Source: Nocardioides sp. Root1257
GTDB taxonomy: Bacteria; Actinomycetota; Actinomycetes; Propionibacteriales; Nocardioidaceae
Length of the DNA: 64,000 nt
Reading direction: 5' to 3'
Assembly: GCF_001425175.1 (NCBI RefSeq)
Contig: NZ_LMDV01000012.1
Coordinates: 245,800-309,799 of the forward strand
The translations under genes were made by a program, and so were the position numbers. The stretch's first letter is position 1. Every line of letters starts with the position of its first letter. The notes beneath the pieces were generated by a model. The model searched no databases. It saw only the letters and a program-made list of their open reading frames with translations, and had not been told where the DNA came from. Below, one piece after another: positions 23,822-32,344 of this stretch.

Positions 23822-24993
23822 GCACCGTCATGAACCCCGACGACCTGCAGGCCCAGGCCACCGAGCAGACCGGCCTCGACGACTTCGGCGACCCCAGCTA
23901 TCGCGAGGGGCTCGAGCGCTACTGCGCGGCGCTGGTCGACGAGGCCCGGCTCAACGACCTCGGCAACGTCGCGCTCCCGCCGTCGCTGGTGGCCGCGCTC
24001 GTCAACCGGCTCAAGGTCGTCGACCACGCCAAGCAGCACCCGGGCGTCGCCGACGAGCGGATCGAGGCGCCGGTCGTGGTCATCGGGATGTTCCGGGCCG
24101 GCACGACCTTCTTCTCGCACCTGCTCGACATGGACCCCGCCAACCGTGCGCTGCTCGGCTGGGAGTCGCAGGACTCGGTCCCGCCGCCGCTCCCCGGCGA
24201 GCGCAAGACCGGCGCCCGCGTCGATGCGGCGCAGGGCGGCGTCGACATGCTCGAGATGCTCAACCCGGCGATCAGTGCGATCCACCACGAGGCCGCCGCC
24301 GACCCGACGGAGTGCATCGCCGTGATGGGGCAGGCGTTCCAGAGCATCTCGTGGGAGGCGATCGCCAACGTGCCGTCGTACGGTGCCTGGTGGCGGGCCG
24401 GCGACAACCGCGGCGCCTACGACTACCACCGCCTGGTCCTGCAGACCCTGCAGAGCGCCGGGGTCCGCGGCCGCTGGACGCTGAAGAGCCCGCACCACGC
24501 ACTCGCCCTCGACGCACTCGTCGACACCTACCCCGACGCCCGCCTGGTGCTTCTCCACCGCGACCCGGTCGCGCTCACCGGGTCGGTGTGCAGCCTGATC
24601 AACGTCATGTCGAGCACGTTCTCCGACGCCGACCACTGCTCCTACATCGCCGAGCACTGGAGCGACACCCTCGAGGAGTCGATCCACCGCGTCGAGGACT
24701 TCCGCGCCCGGCGCCCCGAGCACCCGATCCTCGACGTCCGCTACGCCGACCTGGCCCGCGATCCCGTGGACACCGTCCGCGGCGTCTACGACTCGCTCGG
24801 CCTCGAGCCCGGAGCCGGTGCGTTCGACGCCATGTCCGACTTCCTCTCCGCCCACCCGCGCGGCGAGTTCGGCGGCCACCGCTACGACGTCGCCGAGTTC
24901 GGCCTCACCGAGGCGGCCGTGCGCGACCGGTTCTCCGAGTACGTCGAGCGCTACGACGTCGAGAGCGAGCGGCTCACCTCCCCCGCGGGCTAA
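23818..24993 (+). CDS. Sulfotransferase-family protein
   Basis: A 391-aa protein of the PAPS-dependent sulfotransferase fold. The 5'-phosphosulfate-binding loop is VVVIGMFRAGTTFFSHLLD near residue 85, and the 3'-phosphate-binding element is likely LVLLHRDPVALTGSVCSL near residue 245. YADLARDPVDTVRGVYDSLGL near the C-terminus matches the family. It would transfer sulfate from PAPS to a hydroxyl or amine; the acceptor is unknown. Actinobacterial members of this subgroup are often found near lipid or steroid oxidoreductases. The start overlaps the stop of the upstream reductase (ATGA). Its stop TAA forms part of the TAATCT hexamer preceding the next gene. Confidence 0.87.
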   Translation: MSTVMNPDDLQAQATEQTGLDDFGDPSYREGLERYCAALVDEARLNDLGNVALPPSLVAALVNRLKVVDHAKQHPGVADERIEAPVVVIGMFRAGTTFFSHLLDMDPANRALLGWESQDSVPPPLPGERKTGARVDAAQGGVDMLEMLNPAISAIHHEAAADPTECIAVMGQAFQSISWEAIANVPSYGAWWRAGDNRGAYDYHRLVLQTLQSAGVRGRWTLKSPHHALALDALVDTYPDARLVLLHRDPVALTGSVCSLINVMSSTFSDADHCSYIAEHWSDTLEESIHRVEDFRARRPEHPILDVRYADLARDPVDTVRGVYDSLGLEPGAGAFDAMSDFLSAHPRGEFGGHRYDVAEFGLTEAAVRDRFSEYVERYDVESERLTSPAG

Positions 24994-25003
24994 TCTCGCC
25001 CTC

Positions 25004-25576
25004 GTGCCCCGCATCTCCGGCGAGACCCTGCAGCAGCACCGCGAGCAGCTGCAGCGGCGCGTCTTCGAGGCGTTCGCCGACCTGATGGCAGAGCGCAGCT
25101 TCGACGCGATCACGATGGCCGCCATCGCCGAGCGGGCCGATGTCGGCCGGACCGCGATCTATCACCACTTCCCCGACAAGGAGTCGGTCGTGGTGGCCTT
25201 CGCGTCGCACGAGACGGAGGAGTACCTGCACCGTCTCCGCGACGTCCTCGCCGGGGCGGACGACCCGGCCACCCGGCTGCGCCTCTACGTGCGCCACCAC
25301 CTCGCCGAGGGCGAGCGGTTCCACATGGGCCTCGGCCCGCAGCTGTACGGCGTCCTCGGCCCGGACTCGCGGATGGCGATCCGCCAGCACGTGGTCGCCG
25401 TCGAGGACGTGCTGCGCGGCATCCTCGCGGCCGGCACCGCCGACGGGTCGTTCACCATCGAGGACCTCGAGCCGACGATGTCACTCATCCACGCGTGCCT
25501 GAGCCCGCGACACCTCCCGGCGCAGACGATCGAGTCGTTCGTGCTGCGCGCGGTGGGTGTCGCGGGCCCAGGGTGA
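25004..25576 (+). CDS. TetR-family transcriptional regulator
   Basis: A 190-aa regulator with HTH at about residues 15-60 (RRVFEAFADLMAERSFDAITMAAIAERADVGRTAIYHHFPDKESV). The C-terminal domain is unassigned. It starts at GTG 25004, with TAATCT (24991-24996) 7 nt upstream and no Shine-Dalgarno, so it may have its own leaderless promoter overlapping the sulfotransferase stop. It ends 4 bp from the convergent HtaA gene. It probably regulates the preceding reductase and sulfotransferase pair, by position only. Confidence 0.88.
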   Translation: MPRISGETLQQHREQLQRRVFEAFADLMAERSFDAITMAAIAERADVGRTAIYHHFPDKESVVVAFASHETEEYLHRLRDVLAGADDPATRLRLYVRHHLAEGERFHMGLGPQLYGVLGPDSRMAIRQHVVAVEDVLRGILAAGTADGSFTIEDLEPTMSLIHACLSPRHLPAQTIESFVLRAVGVAGPG

Positions 25577-25580
25577 TGCG

Positions 25581-26969
25581 CTACTTCCGCTTGCTCCGCT
25601 TGACCTTGAAGGCCACGACCTTCGTGGCCGACGTGAAGGCAGCCGACCCGGCGTAGACGACCGTGGCCCTCCAGCTGCCGGCCTTCAGCTTCGGCAGCGT
25701 GACGACCGCCTTGCCGTTCGTGGCCTTCGCGGTCCGCTTGACGGCCTTCTTGCCCTTGCTGGTCAGCTTGACGGTGACCTTGCCCGCGGGCTTGCCACCG
25801 GTCGCCTTCAGGATGACCGCCAGCCTGCCGGCCTTCGTGGTGGTGGGCACCTTGGTGACCTTGGCGGTCGCCTTCGTCGCAGCCTTGGCCGGCGTCACCG
25901 GCGTCGCGGTGAGCTCGGACCAGTCGATGGTCACCGGGGTCTCGGTGTCCTGGGTGGTGTTGGAGTGGCTGTGCGCCTGCCAGGTGTAGACCGAGTACGC
26001 CGTGTCCTTGGTCAGCAGGTCCGGCGTCGCGCTCAGCGACGTGGCGAACGCCCCGTCGACGATCATCCCGGGGGTGACGTACTTCGCGTCGGCGAACTTG
26101 TCCATGGCGTCCATCGTGCTGACGTCCGGCAGGCCGCCGGCCGGCGCGAGGCCGACGTACACGCCTGCGTCGCCGGGGTTGGTGACGGCGCTGAAGCCGG
26201 AGCCGGCGACGCTGAACGAGACACCGGCCGGGCTCTGGGCCGTGGTGGCCGCCGTGACCCGCGGAGCCGGGAGGACCGCGTCGAACGGCGCCGGGGCCTT
26301 GAGCGCGTCGCTGCCGGAGCCCGACGCGTAGAAGAACGCGCGCACCGAGGCCGGGATCGCGGTCACGTACGCCTGCGCCCACGACTTGCCGTCGGTGGGC
26401 TTGCCTGCGCCGTAGGTGTCCGCCGGGACCTCGCCGGTCCAGTCGGCGGTCGCGGTGAGGGCGAGGGGGTTGGCCCACGCGGTCTCGGCACCGGTGAACG
26501 ACGTCAGCTGGACGTCCTGGGCGGAGCCCGGGGTCTCGCCGAGCGCGGCCCACGAGACGTCGGCCGTCAGGGTGCCGTTGCCGTCGGCCGCGATGGTGAC
26601 CGTCGGGTCGCTGAACGTGATCGTGTAGCTGGTGCCGCCGTGGCTGTCGCTGAACGCGGCGGTGCCGTCGTAGGTGACGCTGGTGACGTGGGTGCCGGTG
26701 TCCGTGCGCCCCTGGCCGTCGACGAAGGTCACCTTGCCGGTCGAGGCGTCGTAGGTCGCGTGGTCGCTGACGGCCGGGGCGGCGAACTGGCCGGACGGCG
26801 CGGGCCGCTTGATGTACTCCGAGAACGCCCAGGTGAACGTCGCCGGCGCCGGGGTCGCCGCGGAGGCGGAGGTCGTCGTGGCGGCGACGCCGACGGCCGC
26901 CAACGAGGTCGCCGCCAGCGCGGTGGCTGCGGCCACCGCCAGCGTGCGAGTCCGGGTGTGCTGAGTCAT
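25581..26969 (-). CDS. htaA: Secreted HtaA-domain heme-binding protein with Ig-like C-terminus
   Basis: A 462-aa exported protein. A long signal peptide (about residues 1-38) ends ASAAT. An HtaA domain follows at about 43-220, opening FTWAFSEYIKRPAPSGQFA. The centre (about 230-350) resembles an HtaA-associated beta-rich region with SGSGFSAVTNPGDAGVYVGLAP. The C-terminal 100 residues, rich in Lys and Thr, form an Ig-like repeat. HtaA proteins bind heme or hemoglobin at the cell surface and pass heme to HmuT. No LPXTG motif or terminal membrane helix is seen, so it may be released or wall-associated by charge. AAGGA precedes the ATG, and the gene overlaps the next upstream one by ATGA. Confidence 0.85.
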   Translation of the reverse strand: MTQHTRTRTLAVAAATALAATSLAAVGVAATTTSASAATPAPATFTWAFSEYIKRPAPSGQFAAPAVSDHATYDASTGKVTFVDGQGRTDTGTHVTSVTYDGTAAFSDSHGGTSYTITFSDPTVTIAADGNGTLTADVSWAALGETPGSAQDVQLTSFTGAETAWANPLALTATADWTGEVPADTYGAGKPTDGKSWAQAYVTAIPASVRAFFYASGSGSDALKAPAPFDAVLPAPRVTAATTAQSPAGVSFSVAGSGFSAVTNPGDAGVYVGLAPAGGLPDVSTMDAMDKFADAKYVTPGMIVDGAFATSLSATPDLLTKDTAYSVYTWQAHSHSNTTQDTETPVTIDWSELTATPVTPAKAATKATAKVTKVPTTTKAGRLAVILKATGGKPAGKVTVKLTSKGKKAVKRTAKATNGKAVVTLPKLKAGSWRATVVYAGSAAFTSATKVVAFKVKRSKRK

Positions 26970-28195
26970 GCGGTTTCCTTCAGTCGGGGTCGGCGCGGTC
27001 GGCCGACGGGGACGAGCAGGGTGAGTGCGGCCACGAGAAGCAGGCCGCCGCCGAGCCACCAGATCCAGGTGGCGTCGGACTCGGGTTCGACCGCGTCGGT
27101 CGAAGTCAGGGGGGCGGCCACCAGCTGCGCCGCCGAGGGGAGGGTGGCGCCGAGCGCAGCGGCCGACGAGGTCGGCACCGCCGGGAGGGTCGGTGCGACC
27201 GGAGGTGCGATCGGGGCCACGGGGACCGGCGCGGCCGTGACCGTCACCGTCACCGGCGGCGGGACGACCGGGTTGTCGATCGGCTGCTTGGTCGGCGCGA
27301 CGCTCGGGGTCGGCTCGACCTCCTCCTCGGCGGAGGTGAACGCGACCGTGAGCGGCAGCGGGACCTTGAACGCATCGGTCGACGCGCCGCTCGACAGCCA
27401 GAACGCCGCCGTACCCAACCGCTTCATGTAGTCGACGAACGTCTGCGGGAACGAGCCGAACGACGCACCCCCAGCGGCTTGGCCGGCCCCCGAGACCGTC
27501 ACGCCGAGGTACGCCGGCGCGGCCGTCAGCCCGTCCTCGTCGAGAGTCACGTCGGGGAGGTCTGCGAGCGTCACCTGGGCTGCCGGCACCGGCGCCCACG
27601 AGGTCGGGTCGTCGACCGACGAGGCGTAGCCGGACACCGTCGCGGTGACGGTGCCGCGTCCGTCGGCCACGTCGAGGACCGGGTCGGAGATCGTGAAGAA
27701 CGACATCCCCGAGTAGTAGAGGACCGTGACGTCGCCGTCCCAGGCGACGTGGGCGGTGCCGGCAGCGACGTCAGCTGTGCCGGCGCCGGCGCCGAAGACG
27801 AACCGGTGCTTGCTGAAGGTCCCGGCGGTGGGCGACCCGAGTGCGGCACCGTTGCTGTCGGTGGTCAGCCCGGCCCACGTGGCCGGCTTCCAGGCGGAGC
27901 CGCTCCACTTCTCGATCTCCACGTCGCCGGTGCTCTGGTGCCAGCGGTCGCGGGGCAGCGTCGTCCCGCCCTTGCCCGGGTCGGGCACCCGCCCCGCGGA
28001 GAAGAAGTTGTAGGTCCGTGGCGCGAAGGCGCGGTTGCTCGACTCGTCGTTGAGACCCCACCGCAGGGACACCCCGTCGAGCTCGGTCGGCCCCGTGGTG
28101 GGTGCTGCGCCCGGGTCGTCCGCGAGGGCGGGTACGGCGAGCAGCGCGCTCCCGACCACCGCGAGCAGCAGGCCCGCGACCCGGCTACGCCGCAC
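26966..28195 (-). CDS. HtaA-domain protein with C-terminal membrane anchor
   Basis: A 409-aa exported protein starting at GTG. The signal peptide is about residues 1-25 (VAGLLLAVVGSALLAVPALA). An HtaA domain spans about 40-240 (LDGVSLRWGLNDES at its start, YYSGMSFFTISDPVLDV inside). A Pro/Val-rich linker follows (about 290-345), then a single membrane helix (WIWWLGGGLLLVAALTLLV) and a basic tail. It is likely the cell-surface-anchored heme receptor that passes heme to the HmuT lipoprotein. It overlaps its upstream neighbour by 11 bp and its downstream neighbour by 4 bp, so it is part of the hmu operon. Confidence 0.83.
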   Translation of the reverse strand: MRRSRVAGLLLAVVGSALLAVPALADDPGAAPTTGPTELDGVSLRWGLNDESSNRAFAPRTYNFFSAGRVPDPGKGGTTLPRDRWHQSTGDVEIEKWSGSAWKPATWAGLTTDSNGAALGSPTAGTFSKHRFVFGAGAGTADVAAGTAHVAWDGDVTVLYYSGMSFFTISDPVLDVADGRGTVTATVSGYASSVDDPTSWAPVPAAQVTLADLPDVTLDEDGLTAAPAYLGVTVSGAGQAAGGASFGSFPQTFVDYMKRLGTAAFWLSSGASTDAFKVPLPLTVAFTSAEEEVEPTPSVAPTKQPIDNPVVPPPVTVTVTAAPVPVAPIAPPVAPTLPAVPTSSAAALGATLPSAAQLVAAPLTSTDAVEPESDATWIWWLGGGLLLVAALTLLVPVGRPRRPRLKETA

Positions 28196-29249
28196 GACGT
28201 CTCCTCCGCAGCCCGAGGCCGAGCCGGACCGATGCGACCAGCAGCACCAGGGCCGCGGCGCCCGCGAAGAGCCACGCCGCCCGGGTGTCGTCCTCGTCGG
28301 CGGCCTGCGTCTCGACGCCCTCGGTGGTCGTCTCGGCCGGTTGCACCGCGAAGCTCACCGAGGGCGGGGCGTCCACGCCGTACAGGCGCAGCTCGTGGGT
28401 GCCGGGCCCGGTCCCGGCCGGCAGCGTGATGACCCCGGCGAGCGATCCGTCGGTGCCGGCCACGAACGGCCCCGCGCCGGCGGCCCCGTCGTCGAAGACC
28501 GCCGAGACCTGGGTGCCGGACGGCAGGCCGGTGGCGTGGAACGCGAGGACGTTGCCGGCGACGGCGGAGCCGCGGTCGACCTCGAGGGTGGCCGGTCCGG
28601 CGGGCTTCGCGGTGGCGCCGGCGCCGGGCTCGGCGGTCGCCGGGGCGGTCGGGTCCGCGGCCGCGGTCGAGCCGCCGGTCGGGGTGGCGCTCGGGCTCGA
28701 CGTCGCGCCGGAGGTGCTCGATCCGATGGTGACCGGGGTGAAGGTCTCGTTGTGGGCGTTGGTGATCCCGTGAGCGCCGACCGTGATGACGCCGCAGGTG
28801 ACCTTGCGGCAGTCGACGGTGTGCACGGCACCCGCGCGGTCGTAGGTCTGGAAGGTCGCGCCCGGCACCACGATCTGCGTCGACCACGCACCGGACGCCG
28901 ACATCGAGCCACCGTTGGCCGAGGACGCCGTGTCCGAGCCGGGGAAGGCGACGAACCGCTGGAAGCCCTGGTTGTCCTTCGACTCGCTGTCGGGCACGTA
29001 GTAGTAGTCCTGCCCGGTGACGCCGCCCTTGCTGGGCTGCCAGCCGGGGTCGACGGTGCCGAAGAAGACGTAGACGCCGCCGTGACCGCCCTTGATCGAC
29101 TGGAAGCCCGAGCCGGAGACCTGCACCGTGGTCGCGTACGTCGGGTCGACGGAGCCCGGGGTGACCGAGACGCGCGCGTCGGCGAACGCCGGGGCCGGGA
29201 CGAGGAGGGCGGCCGCGACGAGCGCGGCGAGGATCAGCCTGCGGGCCAC
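28185..29249 (-). CDS. Exported, membrane-anchored beta-rich protein of the heme operon
   Basis: A 354-aa protein starting at GTG with AAGGGAG about 10 nt upstream. The signal peptide is about residues 1-25 (ending PAFA). The first mature domain (to about 170) begins VSVTPGSVDPTYATTVQVSGSGF and has a late Cys pair in VDCRKVTCGV, reminiscent of neocarzinostatin-type Ig-like folds; I offer that as a resemblance only. A Ser/Thr/Pro linker, a second Ig-like region (about 225-310) and a terminal membrane helix with an Arg-rich tail follow. Its SGSGF motif recurs in the htaA product. Embedded between hmuV and the HtaA genes with overlaps on both sides, it is probably part of heme capture. Confidence 0.7.
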   Translation of the reverse strand: MARRLILAALVAAALLVPAPAFADARVSVTPGSVDPTYATTVQVSGSGFQSIKGGHGGVYVFFGTVDPGWQPSKGGVTGQDYYYVPDSESKDNQGFQRFVAFPGSDTASSANGGSMSASGAWSTQIVVPGATFQTYDRAGAVHTVDCRKVTCGVITVGAHGITNAHNETFTPVTIGSSTSGATSSPSATPTGGSTAAADPTAPATAEPGAGATAKPAGPATLEVDRGSAVAGNVLAFHATGLPSGTQVSAVFDDGAAGAGPFVAGTDGSLAGVITLPAGTGPGTHELRLYGVDAPPSVSFAVQPAETTTEGVETQAADEDDTRAAWLFAGAAALVLLVASVRLGLGLRRRRRAA

Positions 29250-30025
29250 GGGACCACTCCCTTCACCCGGACCGGGACGACGAGCAGGTTGCCGTCGTGG
29301 GCGATCACCTCGACCGGGTGCTCGTAGACCTCGGTGAGCAGCGCCGAGGTGAGGACGTCGGCCGGCGTGCCGTTGGCCCGCACCCGGCCGCGCGAGAGCA
29401 CGCAGATCCGGTCGGCGTACGCCGCCGCGAGCGACAGGTCGTGCAGCACGACGACCACGGCGGCGCCCGCCTCCGCCGCCGAGCGCGCGACGGCGAGCAG
29501 CGACTCCTGGTGGCGGATGTCGAGCGCCGCTGTCGGCTCGTCGAGCAGCAGCACCGGGGTCTCCTGCGCGAGCAGCCGGGCGAAGGAGGTGCGCGCCTGC
29601 TCGCCGCCCGACAGGGTCGGGTAGAGCCGGTCGGCCAGGTCGGTCACGTCTGCGCGCTCCATCGACTCCGCGACCACGCGGTCGTCGTCGTCCTCGCGCG
29701 CGGTGCGGTGCCACGGCGAACGGCCCATCCGGACCACCTCGTGCACCCGGAACCCGAAGGCCAGGCCCTGCTTCTGGAGCTGCATCGCCCGCTGCCGCGC
29801 CAGCTCGCGGGCGGCGTACGACGCGAGCGGCTTGTCGTCGAGGGTGACACGACCCGAGGTCGGGTCGACGTCGCCGGAGAGGACCCCGAGCAGCGTGGTC
29901 TTGCCGGCCCCGTTGGGTCCGACCAGGGCGACGAGCTCGCCACCGCGGACGTCCAGGTCGACGTCGGCGAGGATCGGGTGGCCGTCGAAGCTGACACCGA
30001 GGCCACGGGTGCCGAGGGTCGTCAT
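29234..30025 (-). CDS. hmuV: Heme ABC transporter ATP-binding protein
   Basis: A 263-aa ATPase of the FecE/HmuV type. It has Walker A (LVGPNGAGKTTLL), Q-loop region (MQLQKQGLAFGF), signature (LSGGEQART), Walker B (VLLLDEPTAALD) and switch His (VVVLHDLSLAA). The region MGRSPWHR after the Q-loop is typical of heme/siderophore importers. It overlaps hmuU by ATGA and the following exported protein by 16 bp. It powers heme import from HmuT through HmuU. Confidence 0.94.
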   Translation of the reverse strand: MTTLGTRGLGVSFDGHPILADVDLDVRGGELVALVGPNGAGKTTLLGVLSGDVDPTSGRVTLDDKPLASYAARELARQRAMQLQKQGLAFGFRVHEVVRMGRSPWHRTAREDDDDRVVAESMERADVTDLADRLYPTLSGGEQARTSFARLLAQETPVLLLDEPTAALDIRHQESLLAVARSAAEAGAAVVVVLHDLSLAAAYADRICVLSRGRVRANGTPADVLTSALLTEVYEHPVEVIAHDGNLLVVPVRVKGVVPWPAG

Positions 30026-31098
30026 GCCCAGCCTCCTGCCGTACGACGGGCGCGACGGATCAGCCAGAAGAAGAACGGGCCGCCGACGAGCGCGGTGAGC
30101 ATCCCGATCGGCAGGTCGGCGTAGGCGACGAGCGTGCGGGCCCAGAGGTCGGCGAGCACCAGGAGCACCGCACCGCCGAGGGCGCTCGCCGGCACCAGCA
30201 GCCGGTGGCCCGGCCCGGCGACCATCCGTATCAGGTGGGGCACGATCAGCCCGACGAAGGAGATGATCCCGCAGAAGGCGACGGCCGCGGCGGTGAGCAC
30301 GGCGACCACGACGATCGTCGACATCCGCAGCCGCTCGACGTCGACGCCGACGTGGCGGGCGGCACGGTCGCCGAGGGCGAGCAGGTCGAGCTTCGGAGCG
30401 AGGAACATGGCGGCCGCGATGCCGACGACGGCCATGGGGAGGACGACGCCGACGTACTGCCAGCGCGAGCCGTTGAGGCTGCCCAGTGTCCAGAAGACGA
30501 TCTCCTCGCGCGCCTGGGTGTCACCGAGGAACATCAGGAAGGCGAGGCCGGCGCTGGTCATCGCGTTGATCGCGATGCCGGTCAGCACCAGCGTGACGAC
30601 CTCGGTGCGGCCGCCGTCGCGGGACATCGCGTAGACGAGCGTCGTGGTGACCAGGCCGCCGACGAAGGCGCAGATGGCGATCGTCCAGGTGCCGGCGAAG
30701 GTCAGCTCGAAGACGATCGCGGCCGCGGCGGCCACCGCGGCGCCGGCAGAGACGCCGACGACACCGGGCTCGGCGAGCGGGTTGCCGAAGACGCCCTGCA
30801 TGAGGGCACCGGCGGTGGCGAGGCTGGCGCCGGCCAGCGCGGCCATCACGACGCGCGGGAACCGCACCTGCCACAGGGTGTTCTCGCCCTGCGGGTGGTG
30901 CGGCACCGGCCCGATGTCGAGGCCGATCTTGTGCATCAGCGAGCCGAGCACCTCCGCGGGCGGCACGTCGAGCTGGCCGTGGCCGGCCGCGAGCACCAGC
31001 GAGACCAGCAGTGCGACCGTGAGGCCGCCGAGCAGGCCGATCCGCCCGGCGAGGGCCCGGATGCCGGCGCGCTGGTGCTCGACGACGGCGGCCGTCAC
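30022..31098 (-). CDS. hmuU: Heme ABC transporter permease
   Basis: A 358-aa FecCD-type permease with about ten helices. Family landmarks are RFPRVVMAALAGASLATAGALMQGVFGNPLAEPGVVGVSAGA, LGSLNGSRW and the coupling helix region (GIISFVGLIVPHLIRMVAGPGHR). It starts at GTG 31098, preceded by GGAGGA about 8 nt away. It overlaps the hmuT stop by GTGA and hmuV by ATGA, so the three are translationally coupled. Confidence 0.94.
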   Translation of the reverse strand: MTAAVVEHQRAGIRALAGRIGLLGGLTVALLVSLVLAAGHGQLDVPPAEVLGSLMHKIGLDIGPVPHHPQGENTLWQVRFPRVVMAALAGASLATAGALMQGVFGNPLAEPGVVGVSAGAAVAAAAAIVFELTFAGTWTIAICAFVGGLVTTTLVYAMSRDGGRTEVVTLVLTGIAINAMTSAGLAFLMFLGDTQAREEIVFWTLGSLNGSRWQYVGVVLPMAVVGIAAAMFLAPKLDLLALGDRAARHVGVDVERLRMSTIVVVAVLTAAAVAFCGIISFVGLIVPHLIRMVAGPGHRLLVPASALGGAVLLVLADLWARTLVAYADLPIGMLTALVGGPFFFWLIRRARRTAGGWA

Positions 31099-32225
31099 CG
31101 GACTTCCTCCGGGGCGTACGCCGCCACCGCGAGGGCGTTCAGCACGCTGGCGGTGATCGGGCCGAAGCCGAGGATCTGCGAGTCGTCCATGGTGACGAAG
31201 CGACGGTGCTGGCCGGCCGGGGTGTTGGCCAGCGCGGGCAGCCGGTCCAGCAGCCCGTCGACGCCACCGGCCGACTCGAGGCCGGCGCTCATCATCAGCA
31301 CCAGGTCGGGCTGGGCGGCGACGAGGCCCTCGTCGGTCAGGGGCTTCATCCCGTTCCAGCCGATCTCGTCGGCGACGTCGTACCCGCCGATCGCGTCGAT
31401 GAGCGAGTCCGCTCCGGAGCCCTCGCCGAACATGTAGTAGATGCCCGACTGGCCGCGCACGTAGAGGAAGACCATCCGCAGCTTGTCGCCCGAGTCGCTC
31501 GGCGCGACGTTCGCGATCTGCGCGGTGACCTGGTCGATCTGCCGCTGGGTCCGCTGGGCGAGCGCGTCGCCGGCCTGCGGTACGCCGAGGGGGTCGGCGA
31601 CCTGGTGGATCAGCTCCGCGACGTTGTCGAGGGTCCGGTCGGAGTCGACCACGACGACCGGGATGCCCGCGTCGCGCATCTGCAGGACGACGTCCCACGG
31701 GCCGAGCGAGGTGTCGGTGATGATCACCGTCGGGTCGAGCCCGAGGATCGCCTCGGCGTTGAGGTCGTGACCGTTCTGGGTGACGAGCGGCAGGCCCTTC
31801 GCCTCGTCGAACTCGGTCGACACGTCGCGCCCGACGAGGCGGTCGCCGAGGCCGAGCTCGAAGACGGTGCGCGACAGGGTGCCGTAGACGTCGAGCGCGA
31901 GGATCCGGCTGGTGTCCTCGACGGTCACCTTCGTGCCCTGGGCGTCGGTGACGGTGGTCGGGAGTGCGGGCTCGGGGTCGTCGGCGACGGGGTCGATCGG
32001 CGCGTCGGCCACGGCGTCGACCTCGCCGTCCCAGTCCCGGACGTCCGACAGCGGCGTCACGTCGGCGAGCGGCGGTGCGTCCTGCCGGGCGACCGCCGTC
32101 GTGGACGACCCGCCCCCGGCGCCGCTCTCCGACCCGGCCTTCGCGGACAGGCCGCACGAGGCGAGCGCGCCCGCCACCAGGAGGACCACCGTCGGGACGG
32201 CAGCCGTTCTCATCACCCCACCCAT
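31095..32225 (-). CDS. hmuT: Heme-binding lipoprotein, ABC importer receptor
   Basis: A 376-aa substrate-binding lipoprotein. A short signal peptide ends in a lipobox (ALASC, Cys24), followed by a Ser/Gly-rich linker. The body is a class III binding protein with the TroA/BtuF-type opening SRILALDVYGTLSRTVFELGLGDRLVGRD. It binds heme handed over by HtaA-type proteins and delivers it to HmuUV. I keep ATG 32225 because TACCTT lies 6 nt upstream, matching the window's leaderless pattern; the alternative ATG at 32213 has only a weak GGTGGGG site. It is first in a six-gene operon and divergent from heme oxygenase. Confidence 0.92.
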   Translation of the reverse strand: MGGVMRTAAVPTVVLLVAGALASCGLSAKAGSESGAGGGSSTTAVARQDAPPLADVTPLSDVRDWDGEVDAVADAPIDPVADDPEPALPTTVTDAQGTKVTVEDTSRILALDVYGTLSRTVFELGLGDRLVGRDVSTEFDEAKGLPLVTQNGHDLNAEAILGLDPTVIITDTSLGPWDVVLQMRDAGIPVVVVDSDRTLDNVAELIHQVADPLGVPQAGDALAQRTQRQIDQVTAQIANVAPSDSGDKLRMVFLYVRGQSGIYYMFGEGSGADSLIDAIGGYDVADEIGWNGMKPLTDEGLVAAQPDLVLMMSAGLESAGGVDGLLDRLPALANTPAGQHRRFVTMDDSQILGFGPITASVLNALAVAAYAPEEVR

Positions 32226-32231
32226 GGAGGT

Positions 32232-32264
32232 AAGGTAACACTAAATAAGGCATGCCTTACCTAA
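32232..32264 (-). promoter_or_regulatory. hmuT promoter with overlapping iron/heme-type palindrome
   Basis: On the minus strand TACCTT (32232-32237) is a -10 placed 6 nt before the hmuT ATG. A perfect 14-bp palindrome, TAAGGCATGCCTTA (32246-32259), covers the spacer and -35 zone. The extended 19-mer on the minus strand, TTAGGTAAGGCATGCCTTA (32246-32264), matches 13 of 19 positions of the DtxR/IdeR consensus TTAGGTTAGCCTAACCTAA. Repression by an iron-responsive regulator is the natural reading, though another regulator may use the central palindrome. Confidence 0.6.
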
Positions 32265-32269
32265 ATGTC

Positions 32270-32315
32270 TGGACGGATTCGACAACCTGTCACTATCGTG
32301 CTGACAATCTGTCAC
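32270..32315 (+). promoter_or_regulatory. Heme oxygenase promoter flanked by 13-bp direct repeats
   Basis: TGGACG (32270-32275) and TATCGT (32294-32299) are separated by 18 bp and resemble a housekeeping promoter. GACAACCTGTCAC (32281-32293) abuts the -10 on one side and GACAATCTGTCAC (32303-32315) lies at the expected transcription start. The repeats differ at one base and are 22 bp apart, two helical turns, so a dimeric or cooperative regulator could bind both on one DNA face. The regulator is unknown. Confidence 0.55.
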
Positions 32316-32344
32316 CTCAGTTCACCCACCGATCGGGAGCACCC

